From positions 1-64,000 of the forward strand of contig NZ_JAAFGZ010000020.1 of the NCBI RefSeq assembly GCF_010365105.1: DNA of 64,000 nucleotides, given 5' to 3'. A program made the translations under genes and the position numbers. Below are positions 37,882 to 48,466 of the stretch, piece after piece. Position 1 is the first letter of the stretch. Every line of letters starts with the position of its first letter. The stretch is from Polaromonas sp. (GTDB lineage: Bacteria > Pseudomonadota > Gammaproteobacteria > Burkholderiales > Burkholderiaceae_C). The notes below the pieces were generated by a model. That model was not told where the DNA came from. It did not search any database and was given only the letters and a program-made list of their open reading frames with translations.

Positions 37882-40131
<2,250 letters not shown>

Positions 40132-40142
40132 GGTTTTTTCTC

Positions 40143-40236
40143 TGCGCACTGAGTGTGCGCATTCGACTTGCCACAACCCGCTTCGGCGGATTGTGGCGTT
40201 GCCGGGTATTGCCCTTTGCTGCTGCTTTGGCAGCAA
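40143..40236 (+). other. Three consecutive RNA hairpins after hppA
   Basis: Hairpin 1: TGCGCAC/GTGCGCA (40143-40161). Hairpin 2: GCCACAA-C-CCGC, UUCG tetraloop, GCGG-A-TTGTGGC (40170-40197). Hairpin 3: TTGCTGC/GCAGCAA (40216-40236), followed 6 nt later by TTTTT. They lie between the hppA stop and the ATPase start; hairpin 3 may terminate hppA, while the others may stabilise its 3' end. Confidence 0.6.
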
Positions 40237-40271
40237 TTGCGATTTTTACGACAATTCACGACAATCAGGTG

Positions 40272-41381
40272 ATGAAGACCTTCGACGACATTGAACTCCG
40301 GCGCCCGGTCCTGGCGCAAGCCTATCTGGCCTTGCTGGCCGCCCAGCCAGGCCGTCCGCTGGCCCTGTTTGCGCCCCGGCGCGTCGGCAAGACCTTCTTT
40401 CTTGACCACGACCTGGCGCCCGGTGCCAGGCAAGCGGGAATGCTGCCGGTATACGCCGACCTGTGGCTGCACAAGTCAGCCCCGATCGAAGCGCTGAACC
40501 ATGCGCTGGAAGAAGCGCTGGACGATTTGCAGGTGCCCGCCAGCCGCGCCGGAAAGCTGGCCAGAACGCCGGTGAAGAAAATCGGCGTTCTGGGGGCCAG
40601 CGTTGACCTGGGCGACGAACCACAGCGCCGGGCCTTGCCGGAATCACCGGCCCTGCGACTGGATGCGCTGGTCACCCGGCTGGCCGCGCGGCACAAGGGC
40701 CAGATCCTGCTGATGCTCGACGAGGTGCAAACCCTGGGCGAAGCGGCCGATGGCGTGCCCCTGGTAGCCTCCTTGCGGGCCGTCCTGCACAAGCGGCGCG
40801 GGGAGGTGCGCGCCGTCTTTACCGGTTCCTCGCAGGAAGGGCTGGCGCGGCTGATGAACACCGCAGGCGCGCCGATGTACCAGTTTGCGCAAATCATTGA
40901 TTTCCCTTTCCTGGACGATGAATTCCTGCGCCTGCTGGCGGATCATTTCAGCAAGGTGCATCCGGAAAAAGCGCTGGCGCTGGACGATTTGCACCAAGGC
41001 TTCAGCAAAATTGGCTTCAAGCCGGCGCTGATGCGCGATGTGGTCAAGGCGATGTCGGCAGAAGGCGTGACCGATGTGTCGCAGGGTCTGCGGAACTACA
41101 TGACGAGCGACCACCAGGTCGCCGTCTGGCAGGCGCTGCTGAGTTCGGTTGATACCTTCGACCAGGGCGTGCTGCAAGTGATTGCCAGAGGCGAGCCGCC
41201 CATGAGCCAGGCGACGCTGCAAGCGCTGGGGGCCATTCCCGGTTCGAAACCGACGATCTCGAAGGTCAGATCATCCATCGAAAAACTGAAACGCGGGGGG
41301 TTTCTGTCGAAGACCATCGCCGGAACCCACCTGGACGACCCCTTGCTTGCAGAGTTCCTGCTGCAACGCACCACAGGGTAA
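40272..41381 (+). CDS. Orphan AAA-like ATPase
   Basis: 369 residues from MKTFDDIELRRPVLAQAYLALL. Walker A APRRVGKTFFLDHDL near residue 38; Walker B GQILLMLDEVQTLGEA near 146; sensor-like AVFTGSSQEGLARLM follows. The C-terminal ~120 residues (ALMRDVVKAM...STISKVRSS-type helices) look like a winged-helix region. It resembles the stand-alone archaeal-type or STAND-like ATPases often found near mobile DNA, but no transposase, toxin or effector domain adjoins it. An earlier ATG (40155) would add a piece overlapping the hairpins. Function unknown. Confidence 0.78.
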   Translation: MKTFDDIELRRPVLAQAYLALLAAQPGRPLALFAPRRVGKTFFLDHDLAPGARQAGMLPVYADLWLHKSAPIEALNHALEEALDDLQVPASRAGKLARTPVKKIGVLGASVDLGDEPQRRALPESPALRLDALVTRLAARHKGQILLMLDEVQTLGEAADGVPLVASLRAVLHKRRGEVRAVFTGSSQEGLARLMNTAGAPMYQFAQIIDFPFLDDEFLRLLADHFSKVHPEKALALDDLHQGFSKIGFKPALMRDVVKAMSAEGVTDVSQGLRNYMTSDHQVAVWQALLSSVDTFDQGVLQVIARGEPPMSQATLQALGAIPGSKPTISKVRSSIEKLKRGGFLSKTIAGTHLDDPLLAEFLLQRTTG

Positions 41382-41405
41382 GCACTTTGCTTGACCAGGA
41401 TCGGG

Positions 41406-42110
41406 CTAAACGATCCACTCCGGAAATCGCTGCTTGATGTCATCGACAAAGGACAGCGTTCCGGCCAGATGCTGACGCAGGGCCTGCTGTGCAGCCGGTG
41501 CGTCCTGGCGGGCGATGGCTTCGACGATGGCTCGATGGTCCCGCACGATGGACTGCGGCTTGCCTTCATCGGGGAGGTTCAGGCGACGCAGCCGGTCCAC
41601 GTGACCGCTTTGTTTGCGCACCAGGCTCCAGAGCGGCCCGACCTTGGCGGCTGCATACAGCTCCTGATGAAAAGCCTGGTCGGCCAGGGCCAGTTTCGGC
41701 ACATCCAGCGGGTTGAGCGCAGCCTCTTGCACGGCCAGATTCGCATTCAACCGCCGCACCAGGCCCCCGTGCTCAGCTTGCGGCAACACACACAAGGCAT
41801 TCAGGATTTCCAGTTCAATCGCCAGTCGCAGGAAATGCGACTGCAATGCCGCCGACAGGTCAATCCGGCTGACCACCGTGGCATGTTGCGCAAAGATATC
41901 GACCAGCTGCTCTTCGCCCAGGCGCAGCAGGGCATCGCGAATCGGCGTCTGGCTGATGCCGAAGTGTTCCGCCAGCTCGGCGCGTTGCAAGACCGTTCCG
42001 GGTTCCAGCTGGAACGAGACGATCAACTCACGCAAGGCCTCGAACACCTGGGGCGCGGACTGGCGTGTTCGGTCCAGTTTGAGCGGAGCAATTTTCGTCA
42101 AGGCATTCAT
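41406..42110 (-). CDS. GntR-family (FadR/FCD) transcriptional regulator
   Basis: 234 residues from MNALTKIAPLKLDRTRQ. N-terminal winged helix (APQVFEALRELIVSFQLEPGTVLQRAELAEHFGISQTPIRDALLRL) and C-terminal all-helical FCD domain whose Asp/His residues (ADQAFHQEL, DHRAIVEAI, RQHL) form the usual metal/ligand site. Divergent from a sugar-acid dehydratase; the 107-bp spacer holds a 16-bp perfect palindrome inside the dehydratase promoter. Likely a repressor released by the pathway's sugar acid. Confidence 0.92.
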   Translation of the reverse strand: MNALTKIAPLKLDRTRQSAPQVFEALRELIVSFQLEPGTVLQRAELAEHFGISQTPIRDALLRLGEEQLVDIFAQHATVVSRIDLSAALQSHFLRLAIELEILNALCVLPQAEHGGLVRRLNANLAVQEAALNPLDVPKLALADQAFHQELYAAAKVGPLWSLVRKQSGHVDRLRRLNLPDEGKPQSIVRDHRAIVEAIARQDAPAAQQALRQHLAGTLSFVDDIKQRFPEWIV

Positions 42111-42156
42111 GCGGTCTTTAGGTGAGGTCAGGTGGCAATCAGGGTAAATCATAACA

Positions 42157-42185
42157 TTGACACACTAATATATTAGTGCTTTAAT
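42157..42185 (+). promoter_or_regulatory. Promoter with operator filling its spacer
   Basis: TTGACA (42157-42162, consensus -35), 17-bp spacer, TTTAAT (42180-42185, near-consensus -10), 33 bp before the dehydratase ATG. The spacer is the perfect 16-bp palindrome CACTAATATATTAGTG (42163-42178) plus one base. A dimeric regulator bound there would block RNA polymerase; the adjoining GntR protein is the obvious candidate. Confidence 0.82.
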
Positions 42186-42217
42186 TTTTCCAATATTTTC
42201 GATCTGAAGCCCTTCTG

Positions 42218-43957
42218 ATGACCAAAAAGACTTGTGAAGAACTGCGCAGCGCACGCTGGTTTGCGCCGGACGACGTGCGTTCCTTCGGCCACCGCTCGCG
42301 CGTGATGCAACTGGGCTACGGCCCGGAGGACTGGGAAGGCAAGCCGGTGATCGCCATCCTGAACACCTGGAGCGACATCGGCACCTGCCACGGCCACTTC
42401 AAGCAGCGTGTCGAAGACGTCAAGCGCGGCGTGCTGCAAGCAGGCGGCTTTCCGCTGGAATTGCCGGCGCTGTCGCTGTCCGAGTCGCTCGTCAAGCCGA
42501 CCACCATGCTGTACCGCAACATGCTGGCGATGGACGTCGAGGAACTGCTGCGCAGCCACCCCATCGACGGCGCGGTCCTGATGGGCGGCTGCGACAAGAC
42601 CACACCGGGCCTGGTGCTGGGCGCCCTGAGTGCCGGCGTGCCCTTCATCTACATGCCCGCCGGGCCGATGCTGCGCGGCAACGTCAAGGGCAAGATCCTG
42701 GGTTCGGGCTCGGACACCTGGAAATACTGGGACGAGCGCCGCGCCGGCAAGATCAACAAGGCGCAGTGGCTGGAAGTCGAGGGCGGCATTGCGCGCAGCC
42801 ACGGCCACTGCATGACCATGGGCACTGCCAGCACCATGACCGGCATTGCCGAGGCGATCGGCTTGACGCTGCCCGGCGCGTCGTCGATTCCGGCGGTCGA
42901 TTCCAACCATATCCGCATGGCGACGAAATGCGGCCGGCGCATCGTCGGCATGGTCTGGGAAGACCTGACGCCGGCCAAATTGCTGTCGCGCGCCTCGTTC
43001 GAGAACGCCATCACCGTCGCCATGGCGATGGGCTGCTCGACCAACGCCATCATTCACCTGGTGGCGATGTCGCGCCGTGCCGGCGAACACTGCGCCGTCG
43101 GCCTGAACGACTTTGACGCCGCCAGCCGCAAGGTGCCGGTGATTGCCAACATCCGCCCGAGTGGCGACAGCTACCTGATGGAAGACTTCTACTACGCAGG
43201 CGGCATGCTCGGCATGATGAGCGTGCTCAAAGACCACCTCAAGCTCGACGCGCTGACGGTGACCGGCCAGTCGCTGGGTGAGAACCTGGTCGGCGCCGAG
43301 GTCTACAACCACGACGTGATCCGCCCGCTGGACAACCCTATCTACGCCGAAGGCGCGCTGGCCGTGCTGCGCGGCAACCTGGCGCCCGATGGCTGCGTGA
43401 TCAAGCCCAGCGCCTGCGCACCGCGCTACTTCCAGCACACCGGCCCGGCGCTGGTGTTTGACGACTATCCGTCGATGAAAGCAGCGGTGGAGGACGAGAA
43501 CCTCGACGTCACCGCCGATCACATCCTGATTTTGCGCAACGCCGGCCCGCAGGGCGGCCCCGGCATGCCCGAGTGGGGCATGCTGCCGATCCCGCTCAAG
43601 CTGGTCAAGCAGGGCGTGAAAGACATGCTGCGCATTTCGGACGCCCGCATGAGCGGCACCAGCTACGGCGCCTGCATCCTGCACGTTGCGCCCGAGGCCT
43701 ATATCGGCGGCCCGCTGGCCCTGGTAAAAACCGGCGACCTCATCACCGTCAATGTGCCGGCTAGGTCCATCCACCTGGAAGTCAGCGACGACGAGCTGGC
43801 GCTGCGCCGCGCCGCCTGGATGCCGCCGCCCAGGCGCTTCGAGCGAGGTTACGGCTGGATGAGCGCGCGCCACATCCAGCAGGCCGACACCGGCTGCGAT
43901 TTTGATTTTCTTGAAACCTCGTTCGGCGCTCCCATTGGCGAGCCGGACATTTACTGA
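42218..43957 (+). CDS. IlvD/Edd-family sugar-acid dehydratase (L-arabinonate type)
   Basis: 579 residues. Dehydrates an aldonic acid to its 2-keto-3-deoxy form using a [2Fe-2S] cluster and Mg2+. Cluster cysteines are Cys57 (GTCHGH), Cys125 (GGCDKTTP) and Cys198 (HGHCMTMGTASTM), with the spacing of L-arabinonate/D-xylonate dehydratases rather than true IlvD. Length equals characterised L-arabinonate dehydratase as I recall it. First gene of the sugar-acid cluster, under the palindrome-bearing promoter. Exact substrate (arabinonate, xylonate, fuconate or similar) cannot be fixed from sequence alone. Confidence 0.9.
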   Translation: MTKKTCEELRSARWFAPDDVRSFGHRSRVMQLGYGPEDWEGKPVIAILNTWSDIGTCHGHFKQRVEDVKRGVLQAGGFPLELPALSLSESLVKPTTMLYRNMLAMDVEELLRSHPIDGAVLMGGCDKTTPGLVLGALSAGVPFIYMPAGPMLRGNVKGKILGSGSDTWKYWDERRAGKINKAQWLEVEGGIARSHGHCMTMGTASTMTGIAEAIGLTLPGASSIPAVDSNHIRMATKCGRRIVGMVWEDLTPAKLLSRASFENAITVAMAMGCSTNAIIHLVAMSRRAGEHCAVGLNDFDAASRKVPVIANIRPSGDSYLMEDFYYAGGMLGMMSVLKDHLKLDALTVTGQSLGENLVGAEVYNHDVIRPLDNPIYAEGALAVLRGNLAPDGCVIKPSACAPRYFQHTGPALVFDDYPSMKAAVEDENLDVTADHILILRNAGPQGGPGMPEWGMLPIPLKLVKQGVKDMLRISDARMSGTSYGACILHVAPEAYIGGPLALVKTGDLITVNVPARSIHLEVSDDELALRRAAWMPPPRRFERGYGWMSARHIQQADTGCDFDFLETSFGAPIGEPDIY

Positions 43958-43974
43958 AAGCGAAAGACATTCCC

Positions 43975-44691
43975 ATGGCCCTCGATCCCGCCACGCGCGA
44001 CAAGCTCAAGACGGTCAGCACCGCCACGCTGTGTACCGCCCTGTTCAAGCGCGGCCTGCGCAACCAGTTCATCCAGGACGTGCATCCGGTCAATACCAGC
44101 CTGCCGACCATGGTGGGCGAAGCCTTCACCCTGCGCTACATCCCGGCGCGCGAAGACCTGAACCCGATCAGCGTTTTTCAGGACCCCAGGCACCCGCAGC
44201 GCGTCGCCGTCGAGCAGTGCCCTGAAGGCGCGGTGATGGTGATTGACAGCCGAAAGGACGCCCGCGCCGCCTCGGCGGGCTCAATCCTGATCTCGCGCCT
44301 GATGGTGCGCGGCGCGGCCGGCATCGTCACCGACGGCGGCTTTCGCGACTCGCCCGAGCTGGCCGTGTTGCCCTTCCCGACCTACCACCAGCGCCCTTCC
44401 GCCCCCACCAACCTGACGCTGCACCAGGCGCTGGACATCAACGTGCCCATCGGCTGCGGCGACGTGGCGGTGTACCCGGGCGACGTGATCGTGGGCGACC
44501 AGGAAGGCGTGTTCGTCATTCCGGCGCACCTGGCCGACGAGATTGCCGACGAGGCGGTGGAAATGACTGCCTTCGAGGATTTCGTGACCGAAGAAGTGCT
44601 GAAGGGCCGGCCCATCATCGGCCTGTACCCGCCCACGCAGCAGCAATCGAAGGACGACTTTGCCGTCTGGCGCCAGGCCAGGGGACGCTGA
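43975..44691 (+). CDS. RraA-like protein, probable 2-keto acid aldolase/lyase
   Basis: 238 residues of the RraA/'demethylmenaquinone methyltransferase' fold, which includes HMG/CHA aldolases and oxaloacetate decarboxylases. The active-site pair Arg124-Asp125 in TDGGFRDSPEL and the preceding GSILISRLMVRGAAG loop fit the catalytic, not the RNase-E-inhibitor, subgroup. It starts 17 bp after the dehydratase, so it probably acts on the 2-keto-3-deoxy product by retro-aldol cleavage. Longer than E. coli RraA (161). Confidence 0.85.
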   Translation: MALDPATRDKLKTVSTATLCTALFKRGLRNQFIQDVHPVNTSLPTMVGEAFTLRYIPAREDLNPISVFQDPRHPQRVAVEQCPEGAVMVIDSRKDARAASAGSILISRLMVRGAAGIVTDGGFRDSPELAVLPFPTYHQRPSAPTNLTLHQALDINVPIGCGDVAVYPGDVIVGDQEGVFVIPAHLADEIADEAVEMTAFEDFVTEEVLKGRPIIGLYPPTQQQSKDDFAVWRQARGR

Positions 44692-44750
44692 ATCGTCTTC
44701 AATCATCTCGCCCTAGCACGCGTCACCACGCCTCATCAGGAGATAAATTC

Positions 44751-45734
44751 ATGTCAAACAGACGTCTTACGCTTGCCACCATTGCGTGTGCAGCTATTGG
44801 TTTCATAGCATCAGCTGGCCCGGTCCTGGCCCAGTCCGATTACCCCAACAAGCCGGTCAAGATCATCGTGCCATTTCCGGCCGGCGGCACCAGCGACGTG
44901 ATGGGCCGGCTGGTGGCCGAAGAACTCGGGAAAATCCTCAAGCAGCCCTTCATCGTCGAGAACATTGGCGGCGCCGGCGGCGTGATCGGCACCGAACGCG
45001 GCGCCAAGTCCGCGCCTGACGGCTACACGCTGATCCAGACCGGCGTGGGGCAAAACGCCGTGGCCCACGGCCTGGAGCCTTTCCCGAAGTACAACTCCAA
45101 CACCGACTTCATCCACATCTCGCAAGTCCACTCCGGCCCGAATGTGCTGGTGGTGCATCCGAGCACGCCGTTCAAGACGCTCAAGGAACTGGTGGACTAC
45201 GCCAAGGCCAACCCCGGCAAGCTCGACTACGGCTACACCCCGGCCGCCTCGGGCCATATGGCCATGGAGCAGTTCAAGCAGACCGCCGGCATCTTCATGC
45301 TGGGCATCCCGTACCGCGGCGGCGGCCCGATGATGACCGACATCCTGGGCGGCACGATCAAGATGATGTTCATCAACCAGGACGTGGCGCTGCAGCATGT
45401 CAAGGCCGGCAAACTGCGCCCGCTGGCGGTCTCAAGCGCCCAGCGCAATGCGCTGTACCCGGACGTGCCGACCGTGGCCGAGTCGGGCTACAAAGGGTTT
45501 GAAGCGCTGTCATGGTCAGGCATTTCCGCACCCAAGGGCACGCCCCAGCCGGTCATCGACAAGCTGGAAGCCGCCCTGGTCCAGGCCATGACCTCCCCGG
45601 CGGTCAAGCAGCGTCTGGAGTCGCAGGGCTTTGTGGTTCCGGTGCAAGGCGCCAGGCATTACGCCGAGTTCATCAAGAGCGAGGAAGCGCGCTGGACCCG
45701 GGTGATCAAGACCGCCGGCATCAAGACGCCCTGA
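44751..45734 (+). CDS. Bug/TctC-type periplasmic solute-binding protein
   Basis: 327 residues with signal peptide (MSNRRLTLATIACAAIGFIASAGPVLAQ, cleavage after about 28). The family N-terminus SDYPNKPVKIIVPFPAGGTSD, the Asp-containing loop and GIPYRGGGPMMTDILGG are typical of tripartite tricarboxylate-type carriers. No TctA/TctB membrane genes are present here, so it must pair with distant partners or serve as a sensor. It probably binds the cluster's sugar acid. Signal-peptide DNA at 44793-44820 resembles the A/T palindromic repeat. Confidence 0.94.
   Translation: MSNRRLTLATIACAAIGFIASAGPVLAQSDYPNKPVKIIVPFPAGGTSDVMGRLVAEELGKILKQPFIVENIGGAGGVIGTERGAKSAPDGYTLIQTGVGQNAVAHGLEPFPKYNSNTDFIHISQVHSGPNVLVVHPSTPFKTLKELVDYAKANPGKLDYGYTPAASGHMAMEQFKQTAGIFMLGIPYRGGGPMMTDILGGTIKMMFINQDVALQHVKAGKLRPLAVSSAQRNALYPDVPTVAESGYKGFEALSWSGISAPKGTPQPVIDKLEAALVQAMTSPAVKQRLESQGFVVPVQGARHYAEFIKSEEARWTRVIKTAGIKTP
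44793..44820 (+). repeat. Repeat-like core within a signal-peptide sequence
   Basis: GCTATTGGTTTCATAGCATC matches the dispersed family's palindromic core and encodes AIGFIA of the hydrophobic signal peptide. Only the core matches, so chance is possible. Confidence 0.3.
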
Positions 45735-45877
45735 GCCTGTCAGGGCGATGCGGACATGACCTGTCCACTGGCGATGTCCGCCGTCGAACTTCCCGCACTT
45801 TGTGCAGCGGAGCGTGATGGCTGATTTGAAAGTTTTTAACGCTCAGGTGGCCTCCGGCGCCACATTCACGCAAAATC

Positions 45878-47317
45878 ATGCCCATGCAACTCAACTACAT
45901 TGCCAACGCCCGCGTCCCGTCCCTGTCCGGCAAGACCATTCCGGTGATTGACCCGTCCGACGGCCAGGTTTTCGACGACATCCAGCGCAGCACGGCGCAT
46001 GACATCGACGTGGCGGTGCGCAGCGCCCGCGACTGCCTGGAACTGGTCTGGTGCCGGCTCAGCGGCATGGAACGCGGCAGGCTCCTGATGCGCCTGTCGG
46101 TCAAGGTGGCCGAGCATGCCGATGAACTGGCCCTGATCGAGCAGCGCGACTGCGGCAAGCCGACCCGGCAGGCGAAAGCCGACGCGCTGGCGCTGGCCCG
46201 GTACTTCGAGTTTTATGCCGGTGCCTGCGACAAGCTGCACGGCGAGACGATCCCATACCTGGACGGCTACAGCGTGATGACCTGGCGCGAACCGCACGGC
46301 GTAACCGGCCACATCATTCCGTGGAACTACCCGATGCAGATCTTTGGCCGCAGCGTCGGTGGCGCGCTGGCGGCGGGCAATGTCTGCGTCGTCAAACCCA
46401 GCGAAGACGCCTGCCTGTCGCTGCTGCGCGTGGCCGAACTGGCGACCGAAGCCGGCTTTCCGGCCGGCGCCCTGAACATCGTGACCGGCTATGGGCATGA
46501 AGTGGGCGACGCGCTGGCCCGTCACGCCGGCATCGACCACATCAGCTTCACCGGCAGCCCCGGCATCGGTACCTTGATCCAGCAGGTGGCGGCCGAGCGG
46601 CACTGCCCGGTCACGCTGGAGCTGGGCGGCAAAAGCCCGCAGATCGTGTTTGCCGATGCCGACCTGGACGCGGCAATACCCGCCATCATCAATGGCATCG
46701 TGCAAAATGCCGGGCAAACCTGCTCGGCCGGTTCGCGCCTGCTGATCGCGCAATCGATCTATGACCCCTTGCTGGCGCGGCTGGGCGAGGCCTTTGAAAA
46801 CCTGCGCGTCGGTCCGGCGTCCATGGACCTGGACGTCGGCCCGCTGATTCGCCAGAGCCAGCAGCAGCGCGTGTGGGATTTTCTGAGCGATGCCCATGTC
46901 GCCGGCATTCCGATGGTGGCGCAGGGCCAGATCGTCGATGAAGCGCCTGACAGCGGCTTTTACCAGGCGCCTACATTGCTCTGCGACGTACCGGCCAACC
47001 ACCGCCTGATGCAGGAAGAAGTCTTTGGCCCCGTCCTGTGCGCCATGCGTTTTCAGGACGAGGACGAGGCCGTCGAACTGGCCAACAGCACCCGCTTCGG
47101 GCTGGCCGCCGGCATCTGGACCGCCGACGGCGCGCGCCAGTTCCGCATGGCCAGGCGCGTCAGAAGCGGCCAGGTGTTCATCAACAACTACGGCGCGGGC
47201 GGCGGCGTCGAACTGCCGTTTGGCGGCGTGAAGTCGTCGGGCTATGGCCGGGAAAAGGGCTTCGAGGCGCTGTACGGGTTCACCACGCTGAAGACCGTGG
47301 CCGTGCGGCATGGCTAG
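45878..47317 (+). CDS. NAD(P)+-dependent aldehyde dehydrogenase
   Basis: 479 residues with complete active site: IIPWNYPMQ (cofactor), Glu248 in LELGGKSPQ, Cys282 in NAGQTCSAGSR, and EEVFGPVL near 400. In a non-phosphorylative sugar-acid route it could oxidise glycolaldehyde, lactaldehyde or 2-oxoglutarate semialdehyde released downstream of the dehydratase. The start could also be Met3 (45884). 143 bp separate it from the Bug gene; it may still be cotranscribed. Confidence 0.92.
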   Translation: MPMQLNYIANARVPSLSGKTIPVIDPSDGQVFDDIQRSTAHDIDVAVRSARDCLELVWCRLSGMERGRLLMRLSVKVAEHADELALIEQRDCGKPTRQAKADALALARYFEFYAGACDKLHGETIPYLDGYSVMTWREPHGVTGHIIPWNYPMQIFGRSVGGALAAGNVCVVKPSEDACLSLLRVAELATEAGFPAGALNIVTGYGHEVGDALARHAGIDHISFTGSPGIGTLIQQVAAERHCPVTLELGGKSPQIVFADADLDAAIPAIINGIVQNAGQTCSAGSRLLIAQSIYDPLLARLGEAFENLRVGPASMDLDVGPLIRQSQQQRVWDFLSDAHVAGIPMVAQGQIVDEAPDSGFYQAPTLLCDVPANHRLMQEEVFGPVLCAMRFQDEDEAVELANSTRFGLAAGIWTADGARQFRMARRVRSGQVFINNYGAGGGVELPFGGVKSSGYGREKGFEALYGFTTLKTVAVRHG

Positions 47318-47511
47318 AGACCTGCACGGCGTGGGTTGCAGCACATTTTCCAGCACCCTTCTCGCCCGGCCTCGCTTCCTTGCGGAAACTTGCAGGCTGT
47401 CGGGGCCAGCTTTGCGCATGTGCATCAATGTTTGCGCAGACTGGCGCATGAAGGCATAGCGGCGTCACGCCTTGCCAGGATGCTTCGCAAAAACATCAAT
47501 TATAAATTCAG

Positions 47512-47564
47512 TAGGCCACTAGCGCACAGCTGGCGTACGCTAACAGCTATCAAATAAATAGTAA
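47512..47564 (-). repeat. Dispersed palindromic repeat (ALDH-SDR spacer)
   Basis: The minus strand reads ACTATTTATTTGATAGCTGT then TAGCGTACGCCAGCTGTGCG CTAGTGGCCTA; one of the best-preserved copies, with A/T palindrome and GC-rich second hairpin (TAGCG...CGCTA). It ends 20 bp before the SDR start codon. Confidence 0.75.
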
Positions 47565-47583
47565 ACAACCCGGAGACAACATC

Positions 47584-48345
47584 ATGCGCGTCAAGGACAA
47601 ATCCATCATCGTCACCGGTTCAGGCGGCGGTATCGGCGAAGGCATCGCCCGGCGGCTGGCGGCCGAAGGCGCCAGGGTCATCGTCAACGACATCAATGCC
47701 GAACTGGGCGAAAAGGTCGTCGCCGCCATCGTCAAGGCCGGCGGCACGGCGTCCTTCTTTGCCGCCGACGTCACCCAATCGGATGAAGTCAAGGCGCTGG
47801 TCGATGCCGCCGTCCAGCGTTACGGCCGGCTTGACGTGATGGTCAGCAATGCCGGCTGGACGCACCGCAACCAGCCCGCGCTGGAGGTCAGCGAGGACGA
47901 TTTCGACAAGTGCTACGCCATCAATGTCAAAAGCATTTACCTCGCCACCATTCACACGACGCCGGTGTTCCGGAGCCAGGGTGGCGGCAGCTTCATCAAC
48001 ATTGCCTCGACCGCCGGCGTGCGGCCACGCCCCGGCCTGACCTGGTACAACGGCTCCAAGGGCGCGGTCATCACCACGTCGAAGTCGCTGGCGGCCGAAC
48101 TGGGGCCGGACAACATCCGGGTCAACTGCGTGAACCCGGTGTTCAATCCCGACACCGGGCTATCCGCCGAGTTTGCCGGCGGGCCGCTGGATGAAGACCG
48201 CAAGGCGCGCTTTCGGGCCAGCATTCCGCTGGGACGGTTTTCGACGGCGCTGGACGTGGCCAATGCCGTGCTCTACCTAGCCAGCGACGAGGCCGACTTC
48301 ATCAGCGGCGTGTGCCTGGAGGTGGATGGCGCCCGCTGTGTCTGA
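47584..48345 (+). CDS. Short-chain dehydrogenase/reductase
   Basis: 253-residue classical SDR: TGSGGGIGEG (cofactor loop, residues 11-20), VSNAG, catalytic Ser in NIASTAGV and Tyr/Lys in WYNGSKGAV. An Asp at the end of the second strand (VNDIN) favours NAD. Ribosome site CGGAGA precedes the ATG. In known pentose/deoxysugar pathways an SDR oxidises the sugar lactone precursor or the C4 hydroxyl of the 2-keto-3-deoxy acid; either role would fit the cluster. Confidence 0.92.
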   Translation: MRVKDKSIIVTGSGGGIGEGIARRLAAEGARVIVNDINAELGEKVVAAIVKAGGTASFFAADVTQSDEVKALVDAAVQRYGRLDVMVSNAGWTHRNQPALEVSEDDFDKCYAINVKSIYLATIHTTPVFRSQGGGSFINIASTAGVRPRPGLTWYNGSKGAVITTSKSLAAELGPDNIRVNCVNPVFNPDTGLSAEFAGGPLDEDRKARFRASIPLGRFSTALDVANAVLYLASDEADFISGVCLEVDGARCV

Positions 48346-48352
48346 GAAAAAA

Positions 48353-48376
48353 TGACGCAAGCTCTGAACTGCGTCA
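48353..48376. terminator. Hairpin after the SDR gene
   Basis: TGACGCA (48353-48359) and TGCGTCA (48370-48376) with a 10-nt loop, 8 nt past the SDR stop and preceded by AAAAAA. On the plus strand it lacks a U-run, so termination of the cluster is only probable. Confidence 0.4.
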
Positions 48377-48466
48377 CGCCGATCACGCATATCTTCCGTG
48401 GGTAAAGCCGGCAGCGCAGGAGCTGGACAGACCGATGGGGTAAATTCTCCCCCAAGGCCCATCACC

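Noticed and set aside
40155..40271. Longer start for the orphan ATPase giving a hydrophobic N-terminus
   Set aside because: The extra segment is encoded by hairpin DNA after hppA; the ATG at 40272 begins the recognisable ATPase sequence.
42173..43873. A 566-codon open frame antisense to the sugar-acid dehydratase
   Set aside because: Same shadow pattern (Ala/His/Arg-rich); it would also cover the promoter/operator region.
45866..47449. A 527-codon open frame antisense to the aldehyde dehydrogenase
   Set aside because: Composition typical of antisense frames; the plus strand carries all ALDH active-site motifs.
48346..48466. Molybdenum-cofactor riboswitch upstream of moaA
   Set aside because: A hairpin and G-rich segments are present, but I cannot match the Moco RNA consensus with confidence.
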